A stretch of 64,000 bases of DNA from Snuella sedimenti (GCF_016428595.1 NZ_JAELVQ010000012.1:60029-124028); one strand, 5' to 3'; counted from the first letter of the stretch, positions 1 through 9,084 are shown. Made by a program: numbers and translations. The notes: generated by a model from the sequence alone, not told the origin.

Positions 1-953
1 AACATATCTCTTGCATCTTGCGCAGGATATCCTAAAACGGTTTGACCAGCAGAAACGTTGTTCATTACACCTGATCCAGCCCCTACAGTGGCACCCGAAT
101 GAATGGTTGTGTGGTCTTTTATGGAGGCACTGCCACCAATTACAACGCCATCTCCCAAAGTTACAGAGCCAGCTAGTCCACTATGACCGGCCATAATACA
201 AGAGCGTCCCATAGTGCTGTTATGTGCTATTTGAACGAGGTTATCTATTTTACAGCCATCTCCAATAATGGTTGCACTAAATTTTGCACGATCGACACAA
301 GAATTAGCGCCAATTTCTACTTGATGCCCAATAATAACCTTCCCTATCTGTGGGATTTTGGTCAATCCCTGACCGTTATCACTTGGCCGGTACCCAAAGC
401 CATCCGCACCTATGCTAACATTGGTGTGAAAAATGCAATGACTTCCAATCTCGGTACGCTCACGTATAACCGTACCCGACCATATAACCGTATGGTCGCC
501 AATAGTGGTTTCATCAAAAACACATACATTGGGATAGAGTATGACGCCTGTTCCCAGTTCAACGTCTTTCCCAACATAGCAGTTTGCACCAATTTTACAA
601 TTATTGCCAATTATAGCTGTATTGTGAATAACGGCAGTGGGGTGAATATCTATATTGAATTCGGGTGTTGGCGGAGTAAATAGTTCTAATATTTTGGCCA
701 TTGCCAAATCGGCATTTTTTACTTTTATCAAAGCACGATTAGGATCAGGTTCTAGTTTTATGTTGGCGCTAATGACAGCCGAACATGCTTTTGAACTATG
801 CCAAAGGGGGATGTATTTGCTACTTCCTATAAAGGAAATGTGAGCACTTTGGGCATTTTGTAATTGTTCGGGACCAGTAATTTTTCGGGAAGTATTTCCA
901 ATTAATTCACCTTTTAAAATGTCATTAATCTCCTCTATGTTATATGTTTTCAT
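1..953 (-). CDS. lpxD: UDP-3-O-acylglucosamine N-acyltransferase LpxD (C-terminus cut by window edge)
   Basis: Transfers a 3-hydroxyacyl chain from acyl-ACP to the 2-amino group of UDP-3-O-acyl-glucosamine, the third step of lipid A synthesis, in the cytoplasm. The minus-strand frame starts at ATG 951-953 (MKTYNIEEIND) and stays open to the window edge for 317 codons. E. coli LpxD has 341 residues, so only the C-terminal tail should be missing. The N-terminal uridine-binding domain (residues ~1-100) is followed by left-handed beta-helix hexapeptide repeats (IGNNCKIGANCYVG and similar). The LpxD-specific stretch GADGFGY...QIGKVIIGHQVEIGAN and the catalytic His of QIAHN (H244 here; H239 in E. 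coli) are present. LpxA lacks the GADGFG stretch, which favours LpxD. Flavobacteria often carry a second LpxD-like gene, and I cannot tell which copy this is. Confidence 0.93.
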   Translation of the reverse strand, partial: MKTYNIEEINDILKGELIGNTSRKITGPEQLQNAQSAHISFIGSSKYIPLWHSSKACSAVISANIKLEPDPNRALIKVKNADLAMAKILELFTPPTPEFNIDIHPTAVIHNTAIIGNNCKIGANCYVGKDVELGTGVILYPNVCVFDETTIGDHTVIWSGTVIRERTEIGSHCIFHTNVSIGADGFGYRPSDNGQGLTKIPQIGKVIIGHQVEIGANSCVDRAKFSATIIGDGCKIDNLVQIAHNSTMGRSCIMAGHSGLAGSVTLGDGVVIGGSASIKDHTTIHSGATVGAGSGVMNNVSAGQTVLGYPAQDARDM

Positions 954-1042
954 TAAAGTGACGGTATGTTTGCGTTAAGGTAATAGTTGTAAAGCTAACC
1001 GAAAAACAATAAAAACAGCTTTTTTTATGGTTTATATAACGT

Positions 1043-2512
1043 TTAATCACTGTTTTGTAAAACTTCATTTCCAATATCTAAAACATTACTTACAAAATCG
1101 TCAAAATCGTTGGTGTTTACCCTATGACTGGAAATGGCACAGCGTATACAGTAGTTGCCGTTAAGAGTGGTATATCCTGGCAGCGCAATAGCTCGTTCTT
1201 CAATTTGTAATTTAATTTCCTTATTGAGTGTGTTTAATTGTTCTTGGGTTAATCCGCCCGGATTATAGCGAAAACAAACAATATCCATACCTATGGGAGC
1301 CAGAAGCTCCAAATCGTTGTTATTTGCAATGCAATTGCCTAAATAATGTGCTTGTTCGATGTTTCTGGTAATCATACGGCCAAAGCGTTCACTGCCGTGT
1401 TCTTTTAAGGACATCCAAACTTTTAAGGCTCTAAAGCGTCTGGATAATTGTAAACCGTACTCGCTAAACCAATCGGTTCCCGAGGCAATACCTCTGGTAT
1501 TTTTTTCTAAATACTCGGGTATTAACGAAAAGGTGCTCTTGTGTTGAACACTGTCTTTAATAAGCACACAACCAGCCTCAAAAGGCATGTGTAGCCATTT
1601 ATGCAGGTCTAGGGCAACAGAATCTGCGCGTTCAATACCTTTTAGTAGTGGTTTTATTTTGGGTGACAGCATGGCGATAGCGCCAATAGCGCCGTCAACA
1701 TGAAACCACAGATTTTCTTGTTCGCAAATATTGGCAACGGTAGTTAAATCGTCTATGGCACCAGTATTTACCGTTCCTGAAGAGCCAATGATACAAATGG
1801 GCCGCAAGCCGTTATTTTTATCGTCTTGGATTTGTTGCTTTAAAGCTTCCACATTAATCGTATAATCGTGGTTAACCTTGATTTTCTTAAGACCTTTGGT
1901 GCCGAGCCCCAAGAGTTCAATTGCTTTGGTATTGCAGCTATGGATTTCGGTAGAGGCATAGAATACCAAATTATTTTCCTTTAATCCTTCTTTGCGTACG
2001 TCGTAACCAGCTTTGGCATTTCTTGCAACCGCTAGGGCTGTGTAGTTGGCCATTGATCCGCCACTCACCATAAGGCCTCCAGCCGATTGTGGGAATTTCA
2101 CAATGTCTTTAATCCAACTTATGACTTGTTCTTCTACTTTATGGGCGGCATGATTACCGCCTCCTAAATTGGGATTAAGTATCGAAGCCCAAAAATCGCC
2201 CATAACGCCAGAAATGGTTCCGTTGCCCATATACCATGCCCAAAAACGCGGATGGATATTGCCCATAGGATAGGGCAGTACTGTTTCTTGCAATGCCTTG
2301 TAAACTGTTTTGGCGTCACTGGGATGTTCAGGTAATGGTGTGCTAAAACTGCTTAAAACAGCCTCTGGCATCTCTTGCCAAATCTTACGTTCCCTAACGT
2401 TCTCAATGTAATTGAAAGCATCCTCTACCATTTGGTGCATTAAGGCTTTCGATTCTTTCCAGTCTTTAGGATCGAGTGTTTCAAAATCTTTGTAATTGTT
2501 GTTGGTAGCCAT
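1043..2512 (-). CDS. Group II pyridoxal-phosphate-dependent amino acid decarboxylase
   Basis: Cytoplasmic PLP enzyme of the aromatic-amino-acid/glutamate/histidine decarboxylase superfamily; it removes CO2 from an L-amino acid to give an amine. 489 residues, the usual length. Seen directly: the PLP-lysine motif DLHKWLHMPFEAGC (K305), HVDGAIGA (H271, D273, A275) that stacks on and pairs with the cofactor, STEIHSCNTKAIELLGLG (H191), and the N-terminal dimer arm with HPRFWAWYMGNGT. The substrate cannot be fixed from sequence. Flavobacterial relatives are mostly annotated as aspartate aminotransferase family or aromatic-L-amino-acid decarboxylases. It stands alone, 176 bp downstream of the carboxylase gene on the same strand, so co-transcription is possible but not shown. 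Confidence 0.85.
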   Translation of the reverse strand: MATNNNYKDFETLDPKDWKESKALMHQMVEDAFNYIENVRERKIWQEMPEAVLSSFSTPLPEHPSDAKTVYKALQETVLPYPMGNIHPRFWAWYMGNGTISGVMGDFWASILNPNLGGGNHAAHKVEEQVISWIKDIVKFPQSAGGLMVSGGSMANYTALAVARNAKAGYDVRKEGLKENNLVFYASTEIHSCNTKAIELLGLGTKGLKKIKVNHDYTINVEALKQQIQDDKNNGLRPICIIGSSGTVNTGAIDDLTTVANICEQENLWFHVDGAIGAIAMLSPKIKPLLKGIERADSVALDLHKWLHMPFEAGCVLIKDSVQHKSTFSLIPEYLEKNTRGIASGTDWFSEYGLQLSRRFRALKVWMSLKEHGSERFGRMITRNIEQAHYLGNCIANNNDLELLAPIGMDIVCFRYNPGGLTQEQLNTLNKEIKLQIEERAIALPGYTTLNGNYCIRCAISSHRVNTNDFDDFVSNVLDIGNEVLQNSD

Positions 2513-2688
2513 ATACTAAGGATTATACTACCAAGATAGTAAATATGGAAGGATTTATAATAGATTTATTTGGTTACATCGGACTATATTTAGTTTTCCA
2601 ATTTCTTTTTCATCTATTGTTTTCTCCATACAATTACAATCGGAACGATTTAGACTTGTAACAGATTTTTAACTATTATGTATCCCAT

Positions 2689-4332
2689 TTAAACCTGCAG
2701 AACACCTAGGTTAAAAGGTTTTTCAATAGGTGCATGGTTGGCAGCTTCAATCCCCATACTAATCCACTGTCGTGTATCTAAGGGATTAATAATGGCATCC
2801 GTCCAAAGACGTGCAGCTGAGTAATATGGTGACACCTGATTGTCGTAGCGATCTTTAATTTTGTTAAAAAGTTCAGCCTCTTTTTCTGGTGTTATTTTTT
2901 CACCTTGCTTTTTAAGGGAAGCTGTTTCTATTTGTAGCAATACTTTGGCAGCACTATTACCACTCATAACGGCCAATTCTGCACTGGGCCAAGCGACAAT
3001 AAACCTAGGGTCATAAGCTTTACCGCACATGGCGTAATTACCAGCCCCGTAACTGTTACCAATAATAATGGTAAATTTTGGGACGACACTATTGCTAACG
3101 GCATTTACCATTTTAGCACCATCTTTAATAATGCCGCTATGCTCGCTTTTGCTTCCCACCATAAAACCGGTAACATCCTGTAGGAATACCAATGGGATTT
3201 TTTTCTGGTTACAATTGGCAATAAAACGGGTGGCTTTATCGGCACTGTCGTTATAGATCACACCACCAAATTGCATTTCGCTGGGTTTGGTTTTAGCGCC
3301 TTTGGTCTTTACGATTTTCCGCTGATTGGCAACGATACCCACTGCCCAACCATCGATACGTGCATAGCAGGTAATGATAGTTTGTCCGTAACCTGCTTTG
3401 TATTCATCGTATTCCGAATTATCTACGATACGTTTAATGATCTCGTACATATCATACTGATCTGTTCTAGATTTGGGGAGGATACCAAAAATATCTTCGG
3501 GATTTTCTTTAGGTTTTTTAGAAACTGTACGATTAAAACCCGCCTTTTCGTAATCACCTATCTTGTCAATAATACTTTTGATTTTATCCAGGGCAGCTTG
3601 GTCGTTCTCAGCTTTATAGTCGGTAACACCGCTAATTTCGCAATGTGTTGTGGCGCCACCCAAGGTTTCGTTGTCAATAGTTTCCCCAATGGCGGCTTTA
3701 ACGAGGTAGCTGCCAGCTAAAAAGATGCTTCCGGTCTTATCAACAATTAATGCTTCGTCACTCATAATAGGGAGGTAGGCGCCTCCTGCCACACAACTCC
3801 CCATAACAGCAGCTATTTGTGTGATTCCCATACTGCTCATAATGGCATTGTTTCTAAAGATACGTCCGAAATGCTCTTTGTCCGGGAATATTTCATCTTG
3901 CATTGGCAAATACACACCAGCAGAGTCAACCAAGTAAATAATTGGTAGTTTGTTTTCTATAGCAATTTCTTGTGCCCTTAAATTCTTTTTGGCGGTTATG
4001 GGGAACCAAGCACCGGCTTTTACAGTGGCATCATTTGCGACAACAATACATTGTTTTCCTTTTATGTAACCTATTTTAACAACAACACCAGCTGAAGGGC
4101 AACCACCATGTTCAGGATACATGTCTTCCCCGGCAAAAGCCCCAATCTCGATCGATTCGGACTTAGCGTCCAATAAATAACCTATACGTTCCCTAGCGGT
4201 CAATTTTCCATTGCTATGTTGCTTTTCAATTCTGGATTTTCCGCCGCCAAGGCTTACTTTGCCTAGTCGTTTATTAAGTTCGGATACTAAAAGTTTATTG
4301 TGGTCTTCGTTCTTGTTGAAGTTTATGTCCAT
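2689..4332 (-). CDS. Acyl-CoA carboxylase beta (carboxyltransferase) subunit, methylcrotonyl-CoA type
   Basis: Biotin-dependent carboxyltransferase subunit that moves carboxyl from carboxybiotin onto an acyl-CoA. 547 residues with both crotonase-like halves. The N-half has GKLTARERI, GGAYLPIMSDEALIV and FLAGSYLVKAAIGE. The C-half has GFMVGSKSEHSGIIKDGAKM, NSYGAGNYAMCGKAYDPRFI and WPSAELAVMSG. The stretch VDSAGVYLPMQDEIFPDKEHFGRIF is closest to the beta subunits of methylcrotonyl-CoA or geranyl-CoA carboxylases, so a role in leucine or isoprenoid catabolism is likely. A propionyl-CoA carboxylase cannot be excluded. No biotin carboxylase/biotin carrier (alpha) gene lies in the window, so the partner must be elsewhere. 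The start ATG at 4330-4332 leaves a 147-bp divergent promoter region to the DoxX operon. Confidence 0.88.
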   Translation of the reverse strand: MDINFNKNEDHNKLLVSELNKRLGKVSLGGGKSRIEKQHSNGKLTARERIGYLLDAKSESIEIGAFAGEDMYPEHGGCPSAGVVVKIGYIKGKQCIVVANDATVKAGAWFPITAKKNLRAQEIAIENKLPIIYLVDSAGVYLPMQDEIFPDKEHFGRIFRNNAIMSSMGITQIAAVMGSCVAGGAYLPIMSDEALIVDKTGSIFLAGSYLVKAAIGETIDNETLGGATTHCEISGVTDYKAENDQAALDKIKSIIDKIGDYEKAGFNRTVSKKPKENPEDIFGILPKSRTDQYDMYEIIKRIVDNSEYDEYKAGYGQTIITCYARIDGWAVGIVANQRKIVKTKGAKTKPSEMQFGGVIYNDSADKATRFIANCNQKKIPLVFLQDVTGFMVGSKSEHSGIIKDGAKMVNAVSNSVVPKFTIIIGNSYGAGNYAMCGKAYDPRFIVAWPSAELAVMSGNSAAKVLLQIETASLKKQGEKITPEKEAELFNKIKDRYDNQVSPYYSAARLWTDAIINPLDTRQWISMGIEAANHAPIEKPFNLGVLQV

Positions 4333-4410
4333 ACCATAAATTGTTTGCTGCTAAAGTACAAAAGTTTCAAATGTTTTATTGTTTTCTTAATAAAATCATA
4401 ATATATGTTA

Positions 4411-4429
4411 CATGGAAATATATTCCTTG
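4411..4429. promoter_or_regulatory. Putative MarR operator palindrome
   Basis: Imperfect inverted repeat CATGGAA-N5-TTCCTTG with one mismatched pair. Its right end contains the TTG taken as the -33 element of the DoxX operon promoter. A MarR-family gene is the third gene of that operon, so autorepression through this site is a reasonable inference. Confidence 0.4.
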
Positions 4430-4457
4430 GTAAGTAAATTTATTCTTTGTACATTTG
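4427..4457 (+). promoter_or_regulatory. Bacteroidota-type promoter of the DoxX/FMN-reductase/MarR operon
   Basis: TTG at 4427-4429 (-33) and TACATTTG at 4450-4457 (-7, consensus TAnnTTTG), separated by 20 bp. The first ATG follows at 4480. Confidence 0.6.
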
Positions 4458-4479
4458 CCATGAATTTAAATATTAAAAA

Positions 4480-4857
4480 ATGAAAAAGACTAAAATTATT
4501 TATTATGTATCTACGGGTTTATTATCCTTACTGATTTTGTTTTCGGCATCAATGTATTTTTTTAAGCATGATGATGTTTCTAAAATGTTTGCTAATTTTG
4601 GATATCCATCATATATAATATATCCGTATGCCGTAGCTAAGCTTTTGGGGGTATTTGCTATTTGGAATACAAATTTTAAAGCATTAAAAGAGTGGGCTTA
4701 TTCAGGGTTTTTCTTTGCTTTCATTTTAGCGTTCTTTGCTCATTATATGATTGGTGATGGTCAGCAAACAGGAGCTTTTTTAGCATTGACACTATTAATA
4801 GTGGCTTACGTATCTAATTATAGAATTAATAAACTTGGTAATAGCATTAAAAAATAA
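4480..4857 (+). CDS. DoxX-like four-helix membrane protein
   Basis: 125-residue inner-membrane protein with four predicted transmembrane segments (about residues 7-27, 44-62, 70-88, 95-112) and a Lys-rich tail. It resembles the DoxX/DoxD-like family (DUF4870/DoxX-like II group), whose members often sit beside small oxidoreductases in thiol or redox stress operons. It opens a three-gene operon: the FMN reductase starts 2 bp after its stop, and a MarR regulator follows. A canonical -7 box lies 22 bp before the ATG. Biochemical function is unknown. Confidence 0.7.
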   Translation: MKKTKIIYYVSTGLLSLLILFSASMYFFKHDDVSKMFANFGYPSYIIYPYAVAKLLGVFAIWNTNFKALKEWAYSGFFFAFILAFFAHYMIGDGQQTGAFLALTLLIVAYVSNYRINKLGNSIKK

Positions 4858-4859
4858 AA

Positions 4860-5393
4860 ATGAAGAAAGTTATAGCATTTGCAGGAAGTAACAGTAAGCA
4901 TTCCATAAACAAACAATTAGTAACGTACGCGTCTAGTTTGGTAGAAAACAATGAAGTCTCCATTTTAGATTTAAACGATTTTGAGTTGCCGCTTTTTGGG
5001 GTAGACTTAGAAGCAGAGATAGGGGGGCAGCCAAAAAATGCACACAAGTTCCTAAGCCATATAGAAATGGCTGATGGTATAATCGTATCACTTGCAGAAC
5101 ATAACGGTGCCTATTCAACAGCATTTAAAAACTTATTGGATTGGATGTCACGTATAGAGGGAAAAACCTTTTATGGTAAACCGATGCTGTTAATGGCAAC
5201 CTCTCCTGGTGCGCGCGGTGGGAAATCGGTTTTGGGAATGGCCCAAGATAGATTTCCGAGGCATACTGCCAATATTACAGGGGCGTTTTCATTGCCTTCA
5301 TTTAACGCAAACTTTACCAACGGAAAAATTAATGATCCAGAATTAAATGCTGTTTTAAAAGAAGAAATTAAAAGCTTTCAAGAAGCATTATAA
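4860..5393 (+). CDS. NAD(P)H-dependent FMN reductase family protein
   Basis: 177-residue flavodoxin-like protein of the NADPH-dependent FMN reductase/azoreductase (ArsH/YieF-like) family, expected to reduce FMN, quinones or other electrophiles with NAD(P)H in the cytoplasm. The N-terminal FMN phosphate loop FAGSNSKHSINKQL, the second-strand motif VSLAEHNGAYSTAFKNLLDWMSR and the later ATSPGARGGKSVLG are the diagnostic pieces. Only 2 bp separate it from the DoxX-like gene, and the MarR gene follows about 57 bp later, which fits an electrophile- or quinone-responsive detoxification operon. The physiological substrate is not evident. Confidence 0.85.
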   Translation: MKKVIAFAGSNSKHSINKQLVTYASSLVENNEVSILDLNDFELPLFGVDLEAEIGGQPKNAHKFLSHIEMADGIIVSLAEHNGAYSTAFKNLLDWMSRIEGKTFYGKPMLLMATSPGARGGKSVLGMAQDRFPRHTANITGAFSLPSFNANFTNGKINDPELNAVLKEEIKSFQEAL

Positions 5394-5450
5394 CTATATA
5401 GAAAAGAGTTACGGTAAGTTCTTTATATTTGGTTCAAAATATTGATGTTT

Positions 5451-5888
5451 ATGGGAGATTTGTCAAAAGAAATAAACTCTACTTTCCCTAGCAGTAGGGT
5501 GAAAGCTATGCTAAACATTGTTTATACGGCTAATTGGATAAATAGCCACCAAAATGCTTTTTTTAAACCGTTTCAGATTTCCCCGCAACAGTTTAACATA
5601 TTAAGAATTCTTAAAGGCGCCGGAAAACCTACAAAAGTACAGACCATAAAAGAACGAATGATAGAACGTTCGCCTAATGCCACCCGATTAATGGATAAGT
5701 TATGTGATAAACAATTGATTAAGCGCTCGCCATGTCCGGGTGACCGACGTGTAGTGTTTATTGAAATAACCGAACAAGGACTAAAACTTTTGGAGGAAAT
5801 ATCTAAAGAACTTAAAGACGACCTTTTGAACAATTTGTCAGAGGAAGAAGCATTACAGCTCAGTAATTTACTTGATAAAATAAGGTAG
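5451..5888 (+). CDS. MarR-family transcriptional regulator
   Basis: Dimeric winged-helix repressor of the MarR family (about 145 residues). Seen: N-terminal helix KAMLNIVYTANWIN, helix-turn-helix ISPQQFNILRILKG...KVQTIKERMIERSPNATRLMDKL, and the winged hairpin RSPCPGDRRVVFIEITEQG. I chose ATG 5451 (MGDLSKEIN). Another ATG lies six bases upstream at 5445, and the frame is open slightly beyond. It is third in the DoxX/FMN-reductase operon and probably represses it through the palindrome overlapping the operon promoter. A C-x-G motif in the wing (SPCPGD) could serve redox sensing, but that is speculation. Confidence 0.85.
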   Translation: MGDLSKEINSTFPSSRVKAMLNIVYTANWINSHQNAFFKPFQISPQQFNILRILKGAGKPTKVQTIKERMIERSPNATRLMDKLCDKQLIKRSPCPGDRRVVFIEITEQGLKLLEEISKELKDDLLNNLSEEEALQLSNLLDKIR

Positions 5889-6046
5889 TCGAACATTGAG
5901 TATAATGGTCTCCTTTAATTTTTTATGTGCTCATGAAGTTTATGTTTAATGCAATTCTAAAGCAACATTAATATTGGTTTTTTAAGGGACAAAATAAAAA
6001 TTAGTGACTTAACACCAAATTATGTAGAAATAAAGCGAAGTATAAT

Positions 6047-6054
6047 TATATTTG
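6047..6054 (+). promoter_or_regulatory. -7 promoter element of ychF
   Basis: TATATTTG matches TAnnTTTG exactly and lies 20 bp before the ychF ATG. No clear TTG is found at -33. Confidence 0.5.
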
Positions 6055-6074
6055 CAGCCTTAATTTTTACAACT

Positions 6075-7169
6075 ATGAAAGCAGGAATAGTAGGATTACC
6101 AAACGTAGGGAAGTCAACCTTATTTAATTGTTTATCTAATGCCAAAGCCCAAAGTGCAAACTTTCCGTTTTGTACTATAGAGCCAAACCTAGGAGTGGTT
6201 AATGTGCCAGATCCAAGATTGGAAGCATTAGAAAAACTAGTTAACCCCGAACGTGTGCAGCCGGCTGTTGTAGAAATTGTTGATATAGCAGGGTTGGTAA
6301 AGGGCGCTAGTAAAGGAGAAGGTTTAGGAAATCAGTTTTTAGCTAACATTCGAGAGACCGATGCTATTCTGCACGTTTTACGTTGTTTTGATAATGATAA
6401 TATCGTTCACGTAGACGGAAATGTTAATCCGATACGAGACAAGGAAACCATCGATATGGAGTTACAGCTTAAAGACCTGGAAACTGTTGAAAAAAAACTA
6501 GATAAGGTAAAGCGAGCTGCAAAAACAGGAAATAAGGATGCGCAAAAAGAGGAAGCAGTGTTGTTACAGATAAAAGCTGGGCTAGAAGCTGGTGTATCTG
6601 TTCGTGCTTTGGAATTTAGTGATGATGATTATGCCGATTTTGTAAAACCTTCTCAGTTTATTACAGATAAGCCAGTTATGTATGTTTGTAATGTGGATGA
6701 AGGTTCTGCCGTTTCAGGAAATGCTTATGTTGACCAAGTAAAAGAAGCTGTTAAAGGTGAAAAAGCGGAGGTGTTAGTATTGGCCGTAGGAACTGAAGCC
6801 GATATTAATGAATTGGATGACTATGAAGAACGCCAGCTATTTTTACAAGATATAGGACTGGAAGAGCCTGGATCAGCAAAATTAATTAGAGCAGCTTACA
6901 AGCTATTAAATCAACAAACCTATTTCACCGCAGGCGTTAAGGAAGTTCGTGCCTGGACTGTCGATATAGGTGCTACGGCACCACAAGCCGCAGGGGTGAT
7001 TCATACCGATTTTGAAAAAGGATTTATTCGAGCGGAAGTAATAGGTTATAATGATTATATAGATTTTGGAAGTGAGGCCAAAGTAAAAGAAGCTGGAAAA
7101 ATGCGTGTAGAAGGAAAAAACTATGTTGTTAAAGATGGCGATGTAATGCATTTCTTATTTAACGTGTAG
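6075..7169 (+). CDS. ychF: Redox-regulated ribosome-binding ATPase YchF (Obg family)
   Basis: Universal P-loop NTPase of the Obg/HflX class that binds ATP in preference to GTP and associates with ribosomes. 364 residues, the standard length. G1 is GLPNVGKST (residues 7-15). G3 is [25 protein letters not shown]. The NKxD specificity motif is replaced by CNVDEGS, as is usual in YchF. A coiled-coil insertion (residues ~125-170, rich in Lys and Glu) is followed by the C-terminal TGS domain ending in [25 protein letters not shown]. It is a single-gene unit with its own -7 box. Confidence 0.97.
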   Translation: MKAGIVGLPNVGKSTLFNCLSNAKAQSANFPFCTIEPNLGVVNVPDPRLEALEKLVNPERVQPAVVEIVDIAGLVKGASKGEGLGNQFLANIRETDAILHVLRCFDNDNIVHVDGNVNPIRDKETIDMELQLKDLETVEKKLDKVKRAAKTGNKDAQKEEAVLLQIKAGLEAGVSVRALEFSDDDYADFVKPSQFITDKPVMYVCNVDEGSAVSGNAYVDQVKEAVKGEKAEVLVLAVGTEADINELDDYEERQLFLQDIGLEEPGSAKLIRAAYKLLNQQTYFTAGVKEVRAWTVDIGATAPQAAGVIHTDFEKGFIRAEVIGYNDYIDFGSEAKVKEAGKMRVEGKNYVVKDGDVMHFLFNV

Positions 7170-7280
7170 TAGTAGCGTTTTCTAGGGTTTATAGCCTTAT
7201 TTGTTTTCTCGTCAATTCATAATTTACTGGGCGTAAATCATTTATTTTAAAAGTTAGTTTTTATATTGTAGGAATTTAAT

Positions 7281-7288
7281 TATATTTG
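7281..7288 (+). promoter_or_regulatory. -7 promoter element of the SRPBCC gene
   Basis: TATATTTG matches TAnnTTTG and lies 29 bp before the ATG at 7318. Confidence 0.45.
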
Positions 7289-7317
7289 ACATCCCTTAAG
7301 CAAATATTAATTAAACC

Positions 7318-7770
7318 ATGCCCATAGTTCAAATAAAGACTGAAATAAATTCAGATATAAAAACCTGTTTTGATTTAGCTAGGAACATAGATTTGCATCA
7401 AGAATCCTTAAAACATTCTAACGAAAAGGCTATTGCGGGAAAAGTTACAGGGCTAATAAAACAGGGCGAGTGGGTTAGTTGGGAAGCCAAACATGTTGGT
7501 TTTGTACAGCATCTAACATCCAAGATCGTCGAGTTTAACGAACCCAATTATTTTGTCGGCGAAATGGTCTTTGGCGCTTTTAAATGGTTTCGTCATGAGT
7601 ATCATTTTTATGAAAGTGCAAATAAAACGTTAATCGTGGGTAAATTTCATTTCGAGTCGCCATATGGCATTTTGGGAAAGCTTGCAAATTTCTTGTTTTT
7701 AAGGCGCTACATGGAGAAACTTTTAAAAACTAGAATTTATTTTTTGAAAGCTGTAGCGGAATCCTCGTAA
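7318..7770 (+). CDS. SRPBCC (START-like) family ligand-binding protein
   Basis: 150-residue cytoplasmic protein with the helix-grip fold signature of the SRPBCC/polyketide cyclase-like superfamily. An N-terminal beta-strand (VQIKTEINSDIKTCFDLARNID) leads to a conserved centre (GEWVSWEAKHVGFVQHLTSKI) and a long C-terminal helix (FLFLRRYMEKLLKTRIYFLKAVAE). The latter resembles cell-division-inhibitor-like SRPBCC proteins of Bacteroidota, where KR/RRYM...LL.R is conserved. The ligand is unknown. It is flanked by its own promoter and 100-plus bp gaps, so it appears monocistronic. Confidence 0.75.
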   Translation: MPIVQIKTEINSDIKTCFDLARNIDLHQESLKHSNEKAIAGKVTGLIKQGEWVSWEAKHVGFVQHLTSKIVEFNEPNYFVGEMVFGAFKWFRHEYHFYESANKTLIVGKFHFESPYGILGKLANFLFLRRYMEKLLKTRIYFLKAVAESS

Positions 7771-7895
7771 TCGCACTTTCCTTTTATTTGAGATGTCTTT
7801 ATAGAGAAGTGTTAAAGTGTACTTCATTGCGTTGAACGTCGTAATTTCAATCTATCCAATAAAACTACCTTAAAATGCAATCCTACTTTCGTTGC

Positions 7896-8795
7896 ATGAA
7901 ATTAAGTAGGCGATTCATTTACGGTATATTGATTGGTATTTTAGGGGTGGTGCTGTTTTCTTCTAAAGCCGTTATGGTAAAAATGGCGTATCAATATCAA
8001 ATAGATGCGTTAAGTATGTTATTGCTTCGTATGCTGTTTGCATTTCCGTTTTATGTATTCGTGATATTACTGTATAGAAAGAAACAATTTGCTGTCCAGG
8101 TAGGGTACAAGGATTATGTTTGGGTATTTGTTTTTGGCTTTGTAGGCTACTATTTGGCAAGTTATTTCGATTTTGTAGGGTTAACTTATATTAAGGCTAG
8201 TTTGGAGCGTATCATTTTATTTTTATACCCTACAATTGTTTTATTGTTAAATAAAGTGTTTTTAAAACAACGCATAACTAAGGTGCAAACAGGTGCTATG
8301 GCTCTAACTTATTTAGGGATCGTTATAGCATTTTGGGATGAGGTCGCCATGTCTGGAAGCAATACCTATTTGGGAGGTATTTATATTTTACTAAGTGCCA
8401 TAACATATGCATCCTATTTAGTGGGTAGCGGTTGGTTGCTGCCCAAATTTGGTGTAATGAAATTCACAGCCTATGCTATGTTGGTATCCTGTTTGTGTGT
8501 TTTTGTACATTATAGCTTAGTTGTTGAGGCCCCTCTTTTTGGTTATCCCTGGCAAGTATACCTTTTAGGAGGTTTAATAGCCGTTTTCGCAACAGTTATT
8601 CCGTCTTTTTTGGTATCTGCATCTATAAAAATGATCACGTCATCCAATTTTGCGATTGTAGCTGGTATTGGACCTATTTCTACAATAGTCTTAGCTGCTA
8701 TATTTTTAAATGAGCATTTAACCATGCTTCAATTATTTGGAGCATTGGCTGTTATTGTAGGGATTTGTTTCGTTTCTTTAAAAACGAAGCGATAA
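7896..8795 (+). CDS. EamA/DMT-superfamily permease
   Basis: About 299 residues with ten predicted transmembrane helices in two EamA repeats; an inner-membrane drug/metabolite transporter-type carrier of unknown substrate. The first repeat starts YGILIGILGVVLFSSKAVMVK and includes SLERIILFLYPTIVLLL. The second starts GGIYILLSAITYASYLVGSG and ends with the characteristic GPISTIVLAAIFLNEHLTMLQLFGALAVIVGI. ATG 7896 (MKLSRRFIYG) is preferred. The ATG at 7875 would add a seven-residue leader before the first helix and cannot be excluded. It stands alone, followed by a palindromic repeat at 8807-8969. Confidence 0.88.
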   Translation: MKLSRRFIYGILIGILGVVLFSSKAVMVKMAYQYQIDALSMLLLRMLFAFPFYVFVILLYRKKQFAVQVGYKDYVWVFVFGFVGYYLASYFDFVGLTYIKASLERIILFLYPTIVLLLNKVFLKQRITKVQTGAMALTYLGIVIAFWDEVAMSGSNTYLGGIYILLSAITYASYLVGSGWLLPKFGVMKFTAYAMLVSCLCVFVHYSLVVEAPLFGYPWQVYLLGGLIAVFATVIPSFLVSASIKMITSSNFAIVAGIGPISTIVLAAIFLNEHLTMLQLFGALAVIVGICFVSLKTKR

Positions 8796-8806
8796 AGTTG
8801 TTGTAT

Positions 8807-8969
8807 TGAACTCATCTTGACTTTTTTGATTGAAGTGAAAATTAGCTATTTTGAGCTTGATGGAAGGCATTTTTAAGTTGCATAGCAGGGCTACGGAATG
8901 AGAAAATGACGAAAAGTAGGCTCAAAAGAGCAATTTTTTAACCAATTGGAAAAAGTCAAGATGAGTTCA
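8807..8969. repeat. Long imperfect palindrome, MITE-like intergenic element
   Basis: Perfect 20-bp inverted termini (left arm 8807-8826, right arm 8950-8969, outer sequence TGAACTCATCTTGAC) enclose 123 bp. Inner subterminal blocks also pair imperfectly: a left TTAGCTATTTTGAGC-like block against a right GCTCAAAAGAGCAA block. The whole unit could fold into a cruciform or long RNA hairpin. It encodes no protein. It lies between the DMT gene and parE and may also terminate transcription. Confidence 0.6.
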
Positions 8970-9084
8970 TTTAGTGTTCTCAACAAAAACAGTGCTATAT
9001 TGTTAATTATTTTGTCTCATCGTTATTTCATTTTTTATAGCGTTGTATTATATTAGCGTTCTATCATAAATTTTGCTCAATTCT

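Noticed and set aside
183..683. A 166-codon plus-strand open frame at the left edge
   Set aside because: It lies antisense inside lpxD, whose hexapeptide repeats and catalytic motif are unmistakable; the plus-strand translation has no family features.
3271..3720. 149-codon plus-strand frame
   Set aside because: Antisense to the acyl-CoA carboxylase gene; Phe/Ile/Cys-rich shadow without start signals.
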